This document shows, piece by piece, positions 1 through 8,717 of a DNA stretch of 64,000 nucleotides (positions are counted from its first letter, which is position 1; each line of letters starts with the position of its first letter). The notes beneath the pieces were generated by a model. That model saw only the letters and a list, made by a program, of their open reading frames with translations. It did not search any database and was not told where the DNA came from. Origin of the DNA: Halalkaliarchaeum sp. AArc-CO. GTDB taxonomy: Archaea > Halobacteriota > Halobacteria > Halobacteriales > Haloferacaceae. The stretch spans positions 1,736,001 to 1,800,000 of the forward strand of contig NZ_CP087723.1 of assembly GCF_024972735.1 (NCBI RefSeq), read 5' to 3'. The position numbers and the translations under genes are program-made.

Positions 1-318
1 GATCACCTGCTCACCGACTACTACACGGCGGGTCCGACGGGCGCCGTCGGCATCGGATTCTTCGCCGCGATCGGCGTCGTCGTCTTCCTCTCGGGGGAAC
101 GTGGCCGTGCAGATCCTCCGCTCGTGGCGGGGCTTTCGGTCGTGCTCGGAGTGGCGCTCGTCGCCCTCGCCGGCGTATGGCTCCTCTCGATCGACGAGAC
201 GCTCGTGTTTTCCTTCCCCGCCGAGTACGACTGGATCCAACACCACGGGCTCGCTGTACTGGCGCTCACGACACTGGTGCTCGGAGCCGCCACGGGATAC
301 GCCCGAGAGTACGTCTAG
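1..318 (+). CDS. Membrane protein, 5'-truncated by the window edge
   Basis: The frame is open from the first base and ends at a TAG at 316-318, giving at least 105 residues with no start inside the window. Three hydrophobic stretches are visible (around residues 11-34, 41-62 and 79-100), the second ending in VALVALAGVWLL, so this is the C-terminal part of a small integral membrane protein. No catalytic motif is visible and I do not recognise the family beyond its haloarchaeal character. The true start lies upstream of the window. Confidence 0.6.
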   Translation, partial: DHLLTDYYTAGPTGAVGIGFFAAIGVVVFLSGERGRADPPLVAGLSVVLGVALVALAGVWLLSIDETLVFSFPAEYDWIQHHGLAVLALTTLVLGAATGYAREYV

Positions 319-387
319 ACCCCGAACATCCGGCTCTACTGGCTCGGTCCCACTTGCTCGACTGGATCGGCCCCGCAGGCCCGATCC

Positions 388-431
388 CGCGACCCGACCG
401 CGACTCGACCGCGACTCGACCGCGACTCGAC
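388..431. repeat. Tandem repeat, four 11-base units
   Basis: Four head-to-tail units of the form CGCGACTCGAC (the first has one C for T) fill the short convergent space between the membrane protein stop and the end of the next gene. They lie outside both reading frames and look like slippage products. Confidence 0.85.
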
Positions 432-433
432 AG

Positions 434-820
434 TCACACCTCGACTGCCCACGCCGTGTACGACTCCGCTCGGCGGTACACCTCCCGAAACGCCCGATCC
501 ATGAACTCCGCGAGTCGGTTCGCGTCGGACCGTGCAGTGATCCGAACGTTGGTTCCGTCGGCGTTTTCCGGGCTCTCGAGTTCGTCGATCCGAAACTCCT
601 GGTATTCGTCGAGCATCGACTTCAACCGCTGTAATTCGGCGTCCGTACAGTCCATATTGAGGGTGTGTTCCGACAGCTGAATCCACGGTGCGATCTCTTC
701 GTCGTCGGTTTTCGGCGTCTCGACCGTGAGAAACGGACTGGCTCGCTGCCGGTGGGCGACGACGGCGTCGGCGAACAGTTTCCGTCGTTCCGTCGGCGTG
801 TCGGCGCTAAACCGGGTCAT
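434..820 (-). CDS. Conserved haloarchaeal protein of unknown function
   Basis: Encodes 128 residues starting [20 protein letters not shown]. It is soluble, has no signal peptide or cysteine cluster, and is mixed alpha/beta in character. Its C-terminal half ([19 protein letters not shown]) looks helical. The start at 820 is preferred over an in-frame ATG 39 bases upstream because the extra residues are not acidic or protein-like. It is divergent from adk, with about 90 bases between starts. I cannot assign a function. Confidence 0.7.
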   Translation of the reverse strand: MTRFSADTPTERRKLFADAVVAHRQRASPFLTVETPKTDDEEIAPWIQLSEHTLNMDCTDAELQRLKSMLDEYQEFRIDELESPENADGTNVRITARSDANRLAEFMDRAFREVYRRAESYTAWAVEV

Positions 821-910
821 GCCACCACGTCGGAGCGCGGAAAGAAAAGTCGTTCCCACCGGACGAAGATCTTCAAGGCTTTAACCGTGGGCCCGAAGGG
901 TGGTAACGAG

Positions 911-1519
911 ATGAGCCAACGCGTGTTGTTGCTCGGTGCCCCCGGTGCCGGCAAAGGAACCCAGAGCAAGCGGCTCGCCGAAGCGTACGACCTCGAACAC
1001 GTCACGACGGGCGACGCGCTTCGGGCGAACAAGGACATGGAGACGGAACACGGAACGCCACGGGAGTATATGGAGGCCGGGGAGCTCGTTCCGGATCCCG
1101 TGGTAAACGAGATCGTCGAGGCCGCGATCGCGGAGACCGACGGCTTCGTTCTCGACGGCTATCCCCGCAATCTCTCGCAGGCGGAGTACCTCTCGGACAT
1201 CACGGAGCTAGACGTCGTCGTCTACCTCGACGTAAGCGAGGACGAACTCGTCCGCCGGCTGACCGGCCGGCGCGTCGATCCGGAGACGGGTGACATCTAT
1301 CACGTAGAATTCGACATACCCGACGACGAGGCAGTCCGCGAGCGGCTCGAGCAGCGCGACGACGACACCGAAGACGTCGTCAAGGAGCGACTCCGCGTCT
1401 ACGAGGAGAACACCGAACCGGTGATCGAGTTCTACCGCGAGCAGGGCGAACTCGTCGAGATCGACGGTGAGGCCTCACCCGACGAGGTTTTCGAGCGGCT
1501 GACTGAACTCCTCGAGTGA
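911..1519 (+). CDS. adk: Adenylate kinase
   Basis: A 202-residue protein that interconverts ATP + AMP and 2 ADP in the cytoplasm. The P-loop [10 protein letters not shown] lies near residue 8, the AMP-binding/core segment TTGDALR follows, and [13 protein letters not shown] is the typical NMP-kinase motif. The LID region ([15 protein letters not shown]) is short and lacks the four-cysteine zinc site of some bacterial enzymes. The ATG at 911 sits about 30 bases after a TTTAA box at 881-885, so the transcript is probably leaderless; upstream in-frame codons do not belong to the family. In many haloarchaea adk is followed by a DUF106 gene, as here. Confidence 0.97.
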   Translation: MSQRVLLLGAPGAGKGTQSKRLAEAYDLEHVTTGDALRANKDMETEHGTPREYMEAGELVPDPVVNEIVEAAIAETDGFVLDGYPRNLSQAEYLSDITELDVVVYLDVSEDELVRRLTGRRVDPETGDIYHVEFDIPDDEAVRERLEQRDDDTEDVVKERLRVYEENTEPVIEFYREQGELVEIDGEASPDEVFERLTELLE

Positions 1520-1597
1520 GTGAACCGAAACGGGAGTGAGCCGAGAACCAGCTCCGAGTAAACAGGTTCTTAACTCCGCTTTTCCTACGGAGGCACA

Positions 1598-2500
1598 ATG
1601 AGTCGTATCGAACGGAGGGTCCGCAAGCTCGTCGCCGACGACGAGATGCGCGACGCCGTCGAGATCGTCCTCGAACGCGCCGAGGACGGGGAACTAAAGT
1701 GGATCGACGTCCGCGAGGACCTCACCAGCGGTCAGTGGGGTCGCCTCATCGAGCAGGAGATCCTGGTCGACGGGGAAGAAGGGTTCGAACTCGCCGATCC
1801 GGAGGCGACCCGAGACGGCCTCGAGGAGGACGAAAACGAGTTCACGTCGGGCAGCGACGTGGACGTCCCGGACACGACCTCCTGGACGCAGTGGGACAAA
1901 GGCGCCCTCGTGGCGACGCTTTTGTTCTTCGTCGGCTACACGTGGGGTCCGATCCGCGATCTGATCGGCAACGCGGTCCATCTGCTTTTGGGTCCGGTCA
2001 ACAACGTCCTGCCCTTCTATGCGGTGATCATGGTAATCGCGCTCGCGACCGGGCTCTACTCCACCCTGCTTCGGGCAGCGCTCATGGATATGGACAAGAT
2101 GTCGAAGTACCAGGAACGGATGAAAGACATCCAGGACCGCCGCAAGCAGGCCAAGGAGGCAGGCGACGACGAGGCGCTCGACGCCATCCAGGAGGAACAG
2201 ATGGAAGCGATGTCCGATCAGCTGGGAATGTTCAAAGAGCAGTTCCGGCCGATGGTGTGGATCATGTTCCTCACCATCCCGGCGTTCCTGTGGATGTACT
2301 GGATGGTCGGATTCCGCGGCAGCGACGCACACGGCACGTTCGAGTCAATCGTCATCCCGATTGCAGGCACCGTCGAGTGGACGACCGGCCTCATCGGCCC
2401 GATTCAGATCTGGATCATCTGGTACTTCCTGTGCTCGATGGCGTTCACCCAGATCATTCAAAAGAGCCTCAACATCCAGATGTCCCCGTCGACCTCGTGA
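1598..2500 (+). CDS. DUF106 family membrane protein (EMC3/TMCO1-like, Oxa1 superfamily)
   Basis: A 300-residue protein. Residues 1-90 are an acidic cytoplasmic domain. Membrane segments lie near 100-125, 133-160, 217-240 and 260-287, with a basic, charged helical hairpin (MDKMSKYQERMKDIQDRRKQ) between the second and third. This layout matches archaeal DUF106 proteins, relatives of EMC3/GET1/YidC that are thought to insert membrane proteins. A GGAGG sequence at 1590-1594 fits a Shine-Dalgarno site before the ATG. It lies 78 bases after adk. The role as an insertase is inferred from the family. Confidence 0.9.
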   Translation: MSRIERRVRKLVADDEMRDAVEIVLERAEDGELKWIDVREDLTSGQWGRLIEQEILVDGEEGFELADPEATRDGLEEDENEFTSGSDVDVPDTTSWTQWDKGALVATLLFFVGYTWGPIRDLIGNAVHLLLGPVNNVLPFYAVIMVIALATGLYSTLLRAALMDMDKMSKYQERMKDIQDRRKQAKEAGDDEALDAIQEEQMEAMSDQLGMFKEQFRPMVWIMFLTIPAFLWMYWMVGFRGSDAHGTFESIVIPIAGTVEWTTGLIGPIQIWIIWYFLCSMAFTQIIQKSLNIQMSPSTS

Positions 2501-2598
2501 CCGCAGAGAATCCTCGAGCCTCGCGACGGTTCCCGGTTGCGTCGTAACTCACCGCCATACGAACCCTTTTTAATATCCCGCTCCACCTACCGATACCC

Positions 2599-3000
2599 AT
2601 GCAAGACATTCTCGTGGGACGCTTGATGTCATCGCCCGTTCGAACGGTCTCCCCGGATACCCTCGTAGAGGACGCCGCGAACGTGATGCTCGATGAGGGC
2701 ATCGGTTCCGTCGTCGTTGCCGACGAGGACAACCAACTGTGTGGCATCCTCACGTCGACCGACTTCGTCCAGATCGTGGCCGAACGGAAGCCGAAAGATC
2801 AAACGCCCGTAGAGAAGTACATGACGACCGGCGTACTTACTGCGAGCGCACAAGACCCGATCGTCGAGGCCGCGGAAACGATGATCGAAAACGACATCCA
2901 CCACCTCCCGGTCGTGAGCGACGTCGACGGTGTCATCGGCATCGTCACGACGACGGATCTCGCCGCCTACGTCTCGAACCTGGAACCGGCGACTGCGTGA
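2599..3000 (+). CDS. Two-CBS-domain protein
   Basis: A 133-residue cytoplasmic protein made only of two CBS motifs. The first covers about residues 1-58 (LMSSPVRTVSPDTLVEDAA, then GILTSTDFVQIV) and the second about 70-128 (YMTTGVLTASAQDPIVEAA, then IGIVTTTDLAAYV). Stand-alone CBS pairs usually bind adenine nucleotides or SAM and regulate a partner; no partner is fused or adjacent here. A TTTTTAATA box at 2567-2575 lies 24-32 bases before the ATG and supports this start and a leaderless transcript. Confidence 0.93.
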   Translation: MQDILVGRLMSSPVRTVSPDTLVEDAANVMLDEGIGSVVVADEDNQLCGILTSTDFVQIVAERKPKDQTPVEKYMTTGVLTASAQDPIVEAAETMIENDIHHLPVVSDVDGVIGIVTTTDLAAYVSNLEPATA

Positions 3001-3072
3001 TCGATCCCGAACGGTGTCGGAGGCCGGCACCGAACGAGTGCGCTTATAGGTCCCCGCATCGGTAGTAGTGGT

Positions 3073-3750
3073 ATGTACGACGCCGTCCTGTTCGACAAGG
3101 ACGGGGTGTTGGTCGGCCGGACGCGTTACGACGCCCTCGTCGAGGCTGCCTGGCAGACGTTCGACGAGCTCGACGTCTCCGATCCCGCGCCCGAACACGT
3201 CGAATCGGTGATCGTCGACGTCGATCCCGCGGACGTCAGGAACGTCTGTTCGACCTACGACCTGGATCCGGAGACGTTCTGGTACACCCGCGACAGTGTC
3301 GCGAGCGAGATCCAGCGAGACGAGGCCACTGCCGGCCGAAAAACCCCGTACGAGGACGTCCGCGTCCTGCCAGAGTTCGACGTTCCGCTGGGCGTGGTCT
3401 CCTCGAACCAGCAGGCGACCGTCGAATTCGTCCTCGAGCACTTCGGACTCGACGGTCACTTCCGAACGCTGTACGGCCGGGAACCGACCGTGGAGAGCCT
3501 CCGGCTCAAAAAGCCCAACGCACACTATCTGGAACGGGCGCTCGAAGACCTCGGAGCCGATACCGCCCTGTTCATCGGCGACAACGAGTCGGACGTCGCC
3601 GCCGCCGACAACGCCGGAATCGACTCGGCGTTCATCCGTCGACCACACCGTCGTGACCACGAGCTCGACAGGGAGCCGACGTACGTCGTCGACGACCTCC
3701 ACGACCTGGTGAGTCTCACCCGTCGTGGACCCCGATACGGCAGCCAGTGA
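3073..3750 (+). CDS. HAD-superfamily hydrolase
   Basis: A 225-residue HAD phosphatase. Motif I is FDKDGVLV at residues 6-13 (nucleophile Asp first, DxDGV pattern), motif II is VVSSNQQATVEF, a catalytic Lys sits in LKKPNAHYL, and motif III is FIGDNESDVAAA. The cap is helical (C1 type), as in phosphoglycolate phosphatase-like enzymes. The substrate cannot be told from sequence. A CTTATAGG box at 3043-3050 lies just upstream of the ATG at 3073. The C-terminal tail is short and basic. Confidence 0.9.
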   Translation: MYDAVLFDKDGVLVGRTRYDALVEAAWQTFDELDVSDPAPEHVESVIVDVDPADVRNVCSTYDLDPETFWYTRDSVASEIQRDEATAGRKTPYEDVRVLPEFDVPLGVVSSNQQATVEFVLEHFGLDGHFRTLYGREPTVESLRLKKPNAHYLERALEDLGADTALFIGDNESDVAAADNAGIDSAFIRRPHRRDHELDREPTYVVDDLHDLVSLTRRGPRYGSQ

Positions 3751-3804
3751 GCCCGTTCGAGAGCCCGAGGAACACCTTTCCCCGTTCGTCCCTTAATCAG
3801 TTCG

Positions 3805-4230
3805 ATGACTGACCCCGAGCGGCCCGCGGACCACGGATCCGAACAGCTTCCCGAATCCGAATCAGAGTGGCGCGAACGACTCGACGAGGAGGCCTACCGG
3901 GTCCTCCGGGAACGAGGCACCGAGGCCCGGTTCAGCGGCGAGCACGTCGATCGCGACGACGATGGCATGTACCGGTGTAGAGGTTGTGGCACCGGCCTGT
4001 TCGACGCCACGACAAAGTACGACTCGGGCTGTGGCTGGCCGAGTTTCTACGCCGCCGAGGAGGAGCGTATCGAGACTGAAGTCGACACCAGACACGGGAT
4101 GTCACGAATCGAAGTAAAATGTAGCCGGTGTGACGGTCATCTCGGACACGTCTTCGACGACGGCCCGGAGCCGACCGGCAAGCGGTTCTGTATCAACTCC
4201 GTCGCCCTCGAGTTCGATCCCGCCGAGTGA
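3805..4230 (+). CDS. msrB: Peptide-methionine (R)-S-oxide reductase
   Basis: A 141-residue MsrB that reduces methionine-R-sulfoxide in oxidised proteins. The structural zinc cysteines are C58/C61 (CRGC) and C106/C109 (CSRC). The signature CGWPSFY is at about 76-82, HLGHVF is at about 112-117, and RFCINS places the catalytic Cys at 129. The length equals that of the catalytic domain plus a 40-residue acidic N-terminus typical of haloarchaea. It is a single gene, with no msrA next to it. Confidence 0.96.
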   Translation: MTDPERPADHGSEQLPESESEWRERLDEEAYRVLRERGTEARFSGEHVDRDDDGMYRCRGCGTGLFDATTKYDSGCGWPSFYAAEEERIETEVDTRHGMSRIEVKCSRCDGHLGHVFDDGPEPTGKRFCINSVALEFDPAE

Positions 4231-4256
4231 CGGGGCGGCGGGTGCGTTACGTCGCC

Positions 4257-4379
4257 TCAGAGGAGCAGCAGGATAAGCTGGTACAACAGCCCGATCGCAA
4301 AGCCCGCGATCAACAGGACCGTGGCGACCACGACGACCGGCGAGAGCATCCCTTCGTCGTCGAGGATGACGTCTTCCAT
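4257..4379 (-). CDS. Small single-span membrane protein (40 aa)
   Basis: A 40-residue frame starting MEDVILDDEGMLSPVVVV: eleven mostly acidic residues followed by one continuous hydrophobic segment to the C-terminus. It sits convergent to msrB and divergent from the asparaginase gene, with its ATG at 4377-4379. Small acidic-head/one-TM proteins of this kind are common in haloarchaea. The function is unknown. The long open frame on the same strand upstream of it is the shadow of the asparaginase gene. Confidence 0.6.
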   Translation of the reverse strand: MEDVILDDEGMLSPVVVVATVLLIAGFAIGLLYQLILLLL

Positions 4380-4466
4380 ACCGGATACACCGCGAGCAAC
4401 GGCAAACGCTTTTCGACTGAGGGCCGAACGTCGGCACATGATCCGACGAACTGGCGGTGGGCCGGT

Positions 4467-5474
4467 GTGACTACGCCCACCCTCGCGGTGTTGTCGTGTG
4501 GCGGAACGATCGCTGCCGAACCCGACGACGACGGGGCGGCACCCGCCAAATCCGGCGAACAGCTGCTGGGTTCGGTTCCGGCACTCGAGGGACGGGCTGA
4601 GTTCGAGATTCACGAGGTGTGCTCTCAGCCCGGATTCGACATGCGGTGGAGAGACGTGACCGCGGCCGCCGAACTGGCCGAAGCCGTCCAGTCGTCGGCC
4701 GACGGAATCGTGCTCACGCACGGGACGGACACGCTTGCAGACACCGCCTACGCGCTGGAACTGTTGGAAGACCTTCCGATTCCGGTGATCGTCACCGGCG
4801 CCCAGCGACGGCTCGACGAGACCTCCTCGGACGCGCCGGCGAACCTGCTGTCCGCGGTTCGGGCCGCAGCCGACGACCGGTTCGCTGCGGGCGTTCACGT
4901 CGCCTTCGATCAGGAGATCCACGCCGCACGGGACGTCGTCAAGGGCCACACGAGCGCCCTGGACACCTTCCGGTCGCCCGGGAAGGGTCCGGTCGCGACC
5001 CTGTCTCGCAGCGACGTGCGGATTCACCGAACCCCGCAGCGACGGGCGAACGTCCCACCGCTGGGAGCGGTAGCGCCGGAAACGATCCCCCGGGTTCCGA
5101 TCGTTCACTCGGGAACCGGAGTCGGTGCCGAGGAGCTCAATCGACTGATCCAGGCGGATGGCGCCAGCGATGAGGGCGCCAGCGAGAACGGCCATCCAGT
5201 CGGCGGCGTCGTGATCGAGGGGACCGGCCTCGGAAACGTGTCGGGGGCGCTCGGAGAAGCGATCGCGTCGGTGTCGGAGGAACTCCCGGTCGTCGTCGGT
5301 ACCCGGTGTTACGCCGGCGCGACCGAGCCGGTGTACGGGACTCCCGGCGGCGCCGTCACGCTGTCGGAGGCAGGGGTCGCGTTCGCCGGGGACCTCTCGA
5401 CGGCGAAAGCACGGGTGAAGCTGGCGCTGGGACTCGCAGCAGACGTCGACGTGGAGATGCTGTTTGCAGACTGA
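4467..5474 (+). CDS. L-asparaginase / Glu-tRNA(Gln) amidotransferase D-type amidase
   Basis: A 335-residue type I/II asparaginase-fold enzyme hydrolysing asparagine (or a related amide) to aspartate and ammonia. The first catalytic Thr is in LSCGGTIAAEP near the N-terminus and the second is in the HGTDTLADTAYAL motif; a downstream Lys lies in VVKGHTS. The only in-frame start near the first strand is the GTG at 4467, since no ATG precedes it in frame within the conserved part. It lacks the N-terminal domain of GatD, so a plain asparaginase is the better call. It is cytoplasmic, with no signal peptide. Confidence 0.88.
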   Translation: MTTPTLAVLSCGGTIAAEPDDDGAAPAKSGEQLLGSVPALEGRAEFEIHEVCSQPGFDMRWRDVTAAAELAEAVQSSADGIVLTHGTDTLADTAYALELLEDLPIPVIVTGAQRRLDETSSDAPANLLSAVRAAADDRFAAGVHVAFDQEIHAARDVVKGHTSALDTFRSPGKGPVATLSRSDVRIHRTPQRRANVPPLGAVAPETIPRVPIVHSGTGVGAEELNRLIQADGASDEGASENGHPVGGVVIEGTGLGNVSGALGEAIASVSEELPVVVGTRCYAGATEPVYGTPGGAVTLSEAGVAFAGDLSTAKARVKLALGLAADVDVEMLFAD

Positions 5475-5505
5475 AAAACGAATTCGGGGGAGGAAACACT
5501 GAGTG

Positions 5506-5973
5506 TCAGTCAAACCCGACCGGGGGATCCGCCAGCGTGTTCCGGTTGACCTGCAGTTCGTAGCTGTCTGCGCCACAGTCGTAGACGAGCCTGTCGATGG
5601 AAACGCCCGACGGAAGGTCGTCGACGCCAGTCACACACCGTGCGCGCGCACCGGGCAACAGCTCGATCGTCGAGTACCAATGCTCCGGGACGAACGAGGG
5701 ACTCGCCGGCGTCGAAGCGAAGTCGTCGACGCCGAGGTCGTACTCCCCGACGCCGTACTGGTAGCCCTCCCCGTCGAGGAACGCGTGTTCGTCGGCCCAC
5801 CAGGTCGTCCGGTCGGTGCCGGTGTTTTCTACCTCCAGAAAGAAGACTGTCGTTCGTCGATCCTCGCCCCACCCGAACGGACTTTCCTCCACCTCGACGT
5901 CGACGTCCTCGGCGATCGCTCGGAGTTCGACGTCGAAGTTCCGGCTCGACGTTCGGTTCGTCGTGTCAGACAT
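5506..5973 (-). CDS. Conserved haloarchaeal protein of unknown function
   Basis: 155 residues starting MSDTTNRTSSRNFDVELRAI. The predicted fold is all-beta, with a segment (TTVFFLEVENTGTDRTTWW) that resembles an immunoglobulin-like or DUF4352-like strand pair, but there is no signal peptide or lipobox. The ATG at 5973 is preferred over one 12 bases upstream. It is convergent with the asparaginase gene. No function can be assigned. Confidence 0.65.
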   Translation of the reverse strand: MSDTTNRTSSRNFDVELRAIAEDVDVEVEESPFGWGEDRRTTVFFLEVENTGTDRTTWWADEHAFLDGEGYQYGVGEYDLGVDDFASTPASPSFVPEHWYSTIELLPGARARCVTGVDDLPSGVSIDRLVYDCGADSYELQVNRNTLADPPVGFD

Positions 5974-6047
5974 ACGAACACCCATTCGACGAAGGAAGAA
6001 AAACGTTCGTCAGACATCGCCCCGGTGTCGTCGGCTACCGTCAACCG

Positions 6048-6863
6048 TCACAACCGAACGGGGACACCCCGCTCGTCGAGATACTCCTTTATCTCCTGGA
6101 TGGAGTACTCGCCGAAGTGGAATATCGAGGCAGCCAGCGCCGCGTCGGCGCCTGCTTCGGTGAACACCTCGTACATGTCTTCAGGTCCGCCACAGCCGGA
6201 GGAGGCGATCACGGGTGTAGAAACGGCCTCACACACCGCCGTCGTGAGCGGGACGTCGTAGCCGTCCTTCGTGCCGTCGGCGTCGATCGAGTTGACGAAC
6301 AGTTCGCCGGCCCCGCGGGACTCCGCCTCCCGCGCCCACTCGATCACGTCGGTTCCGGTCCCTTCACGGCCGCCTTTCTTCGTACATTCGAACCAGCAGG
6401 ACTCCCCGCCGACTTCGACGTAGTGTTCGCCCCCCTCGTCGTACCGCCGACGGGCGTCGACCGAGATGACGATACACTGGCTGCCGAACGCAGCCGCCCC
6501 CTCGTTTATGAGTTCGGGACGCTCGAGCGCCCCAGTCGTGATCGACACCTTGTCCGCCCCCGCACGGAGCGTCTCTTTGATGTCCGACTTCGTCCGGATG
6601 CCGCCACCCACCGTGAGCGGGATGAAACACTCGTCGGCGACAGCCGAAACCGTATCCAGCATCGTCTCGCGTCCCTCGGCGCTCGCGGTGATGTCCAGGA
6701 AGACGAACTCGTCTGCTCCAGCGTCGTTGTACGCCTTCGCCATCTCGACGGGATCGCCCGTGTACTGCAGGTCCTCGAAGTGAACGCCGGTGTACACCGC
6801 CGCGTTGCCCTCCTCGTCGAGGTCGACGTCGATACAGGGAATGATGCGTTTCGTGAGTGCCAT
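6048..6863 (-). CDS. hisF: Imidazole glycerol phosphate synthase subunit HisF
   Basis: A 271-residue TIM-barrel cyclase of histidine biosynthesis that uses ammonia from HisH to convert PRFAR into IGP and AICAR. Catalytic Asp residues are in IIPCIDVD near the N-terminus and in [13 protein letters not shown] mid-protein. The phosphate-binding loops PLTVGGGIR and [10 protein letters not shown] are intact. The start [10 protein letters not shown] at 6863 is family-typical; an upstream in-frame ATG adds five unsupported residues. hisH and other his genes are not adjacent, in keeping with scattered his genes in haloarchaea. Confidence 0.97.
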   Translation of the reverse strand: MALTKRIIPCIDVDLDEEGNAAVYTGVHFEDLQYTGDPVEMAKAYNDAGADEFVFLDITASAEGRETMLDTVSAVADECFIPLTVGGGIRTKSDIKETLRAGADKVSITTGALERPELINEGAAAFGSQCIVISVDARRRYDEGGEHYVEVGGESCWFECTKKGGREGTGTDVIEWAREAESRGAGELFVNSIDADGTKDGYDVPLTTAVCEAVSTPVIASSGCGGPEDMYEVFTEAGADAALAASIFHFGEYSIQEIKEYLDERGVPVRL

Positions 6864-6915
6864 TCGATACGTCACCATCTCGGCGGGGGAGACTTAAAAA
6901 CGAGCGGATGACACC

Positions 6916-7734
6916 TCACTCGATCGAGAGCCCCGCATGCCACCGGTCCGTCCCGTGTTCCCGCTTTACCGCGTCCATCTTCCCGAGCAGTTTCACCGCG
7001 AGGCTGGCTGTTTCGGCCGCCCTCGATTCGCCTTCGGTACGGAACTCCCCGGTGATCCGGTTGGCGTAGACGGTACAGACCGCCCCCGCACGCAATCCGT
7101 AGATGTTCGCGAGCGTGAGGATGGCGCTGGCCTCCATCTCGATGTTCTTCACGTTCGCCTCGCGGAGCTCATCGACGAGTTCTTCGCTCCCCGCCGCGCG
7201 GAAGCCGCCGACCCCCGGGCGACCCTGGCCGGCGTAAAACGAGTCGGCACTCATCGTCGTCCCCACGTGATAGTCGTATCTCAGTCGCTCTGCGGCGGCG
7301 ACGAGCGCGGATACGACCTCCTGGTCGGCGACTGCCGGATAATCTTCTCGGACGTACTCGTCGCTCGTTCCCTCCTGACGGACTGCACCCGAGGTGATCA
7401 CGAGGTCGCCGACGTCCATCCCCTCCTGGATCGCTCCACACGAGCCGACCCGGATGAACGTCTCGGCGCCGACGCGGGCGAGTTCCTCGAGCGCGATCGC
7501 CGCCGACGGGGAGCCGATGCCCGTCGACGTCACCGAGATCGGCGACCCCTCGTAGCTCCCAGTGGCCGTGCGGTACTCCCGGTGGGAGGCGACCTCGCGG
7601 CTGTCGTCCCAAAGCGCCGTGATCTTGTCGACGCGTTCGGGGTTCCCCGGGAGCAACACCGCGTCTGCGACGTCGTCGGGACCGACTTCGAGGTGGTACT
7701 GGATATCGTCGTTCGGGTCCTCGGAGGTGGGCAT
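6916..7734 (-). CDS. Nucleoside phosphorylase (uridine/purine phosphorylase family)
   Basis: A 272-residue PNP/UDP-family enzyme that phosphorolyses nucleosides to base and ribose-1-phosphate. Features seen are VLLPGNPERVDKI (phosphate-binding Gly/Arg), FIRVGSCGAIQEGM, and NIEMEASAILTLANIYG, the metal/ribose-site Glu-Met-Glu motif typical of uridine phosphorylases. Substrate choice between uridine and purine nucleosides is not decided by sequence. The start at MPTSEDPNDD is supported by the divergent promoter gap to the thioredoxin-like gene. It lies 52 bases upstream of hisF on the same strand. Confidence 0.92.
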   Translation of the reverse strand: MPTSEDPNDDIQYHLEVGPDDVADAVLLPGNPERVDKITALWDDSREVASHREYRTATGSYEGSPISVTSTGIGSPSAAIALEELARVGAETFIRVGSCGAIQEGMDVGDLVITSGAVRQEGTSDEYVREDYPAVADQEVVSALVAAAERLRYDYHVGTTMSADSFYAGQGRPGVGGFRAAGSEELVDELREANVKNIEMEASAILTLANIYGLRAGAVCTVYANRITGEFRTEGESRAAETASLAVKLLGKMDAVKREHGTDRWHAGLSIE

Positions 7735-7824
7735 ACCGGTCGCGTTCGTCCGTCCGCGAGTTAGTTCCTTCGCGTCGGCGCCCGGGGCGGGCGGTTTAAC
7801 TCTCGCCCGACCGTACCGGGGGCC

Positions 7825-8253
7825 ATGAACCTCGGAGAATCGCAAAGTTCGAACGGTGAAACCCCCCCGACCCTGGAAACGATGGAGCCCGGATCCGACT
7901 GGGATCCGGCTTCACACGCCGACGTCGTCGAGATGCTTTCAACAGAAGGGCTCGCATTCAAGGTGTGGGGCGGGGACTGGTGTGGCGACTGTCGACGCCA
8001 GCTCCCGGCGCTCGGCGCAGCCCTTCAGGCGGCCGACGTCCCGCCCGAACGGATCGAACAGTACTCGGTCGAAAAGACCGAGGACGGGAAGAAAACGGGC
8101 CCGCGGATGTCCGAGTACGGCGTGGAGCTCATTCCGACCGTCGTCGTCGAACGCGACGGAACAGAGCTGGCCAGGTTCGTCGAAAGCGGCGAGAAACCGA
8201 TCCCGGAGGCGCTGTCTGCGCAGCTCGCCGACGAGATCAGCGGACGATCGTAA
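7825..8253 (+). CDS. Thioredoxin-family protein
   Basis: A 142-residue cytoplasmic thioredoxin-fold protein. The active site DWCGDCRRQ has Cys53 and Cys56, the cis-Pro motif is ELIPTVVVE, and a mostly acidic N-terminus of about 35 residues has no signal peptide. WCGDC differs from the classical WCGPC, with an Asp in place of Pro, which in related proteins changes redox potential; the substrate is unknown. It ends 17 bases inside the convergent uspA-type gene. Confidence 0.88.
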   Translation: MNLGESQSSNGETPPTLETMEPGSDWDPASHADVVEMLSTEGLAFKVWGGDWCGDCRRQLPALGAALQAADVPPERIEQYSVEKTEDGKKTGPRMSEYGVELIPTVVVERDGTELARFVESGEKPIPEALSAQLADEISGRS

Positions 8254-8668
8254 CCGGAACGTCGGCCTCGTCGACGACCCCTTTAGCGACGCTGCCGACC
8301 ATCTTCTCGCGTTTACTGGAGAGCCCGCGGTGACCGGTGAAGATCGCGTCAGCGCCGATCTCTGTGGCGTGATCGGCAATGGCGTGTGCGGGTCGTCCGG
8401 TGAGAAGCTGCGTGGAAACCCGGAACTCGCCCTGGTGGGATCCCACGGCCTCCCGTGCGATCGAGCTGGCCCGCTCGAGGACTGCCTCCCCGGTTTCCGT
8501 CCCCTCCAGTTCGTCCTCGAGGACCGCCTCCCCGTCGACCGACCGCGTTCGTGACGTCAGCACGTGAACGATCTCCAGCTGTGCGTCGAACGCCGCCGCC
8601 CGAGTCGCCGCGTATGCAACCGCATCGTCGCCCTGCGGGGAACCGTCTGTCGCAACGAGATATCGCAT
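8237..8668 (-). CDS. Universal stress protein (UspA domain)
   Basis: A 143-residue single UspA domain. It starts MRYLVATDGSPQGDDAVAYA and ends with the nucleotide-binding signature: IFTGHRGLSSKREKMVGSVA, then VPVTIVR. The G-2x-G-9x-G-S/T pattern of ATP-binding Usp proteins is present in altered form (GHRG...GS). It overlaps the convergent thioredoxin-like gene by 17 bases. It is a typical stress protein of haloarchaea, which carry many paralogues. Confidence 0.93.
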   Translation of the reverse strand: MRYLVATDGSPQGDDAVAYAATRAAAFDAQLEIVHVLTSRTRSVDGEAVLEDELEGTETGEAVLERASSIAREAVGSHQGEFRVSTQLLTGRPAHAIADHATEIGADAIFTGHRGLSSKREKMVGSVAKGVVDEADVPVTIVR

Positions 8669-8717
8669 ACCTGTAGCTCGTGGGCGAGCCGGCAAAACCT
8701 TTGTCCGTCCGCGAAAA

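Noticed and set aside
388-595. CRISPR array from the tandem 11-base repeats
   Set aside because: Units are head to tail without spacers and there are no cas genes in the window.
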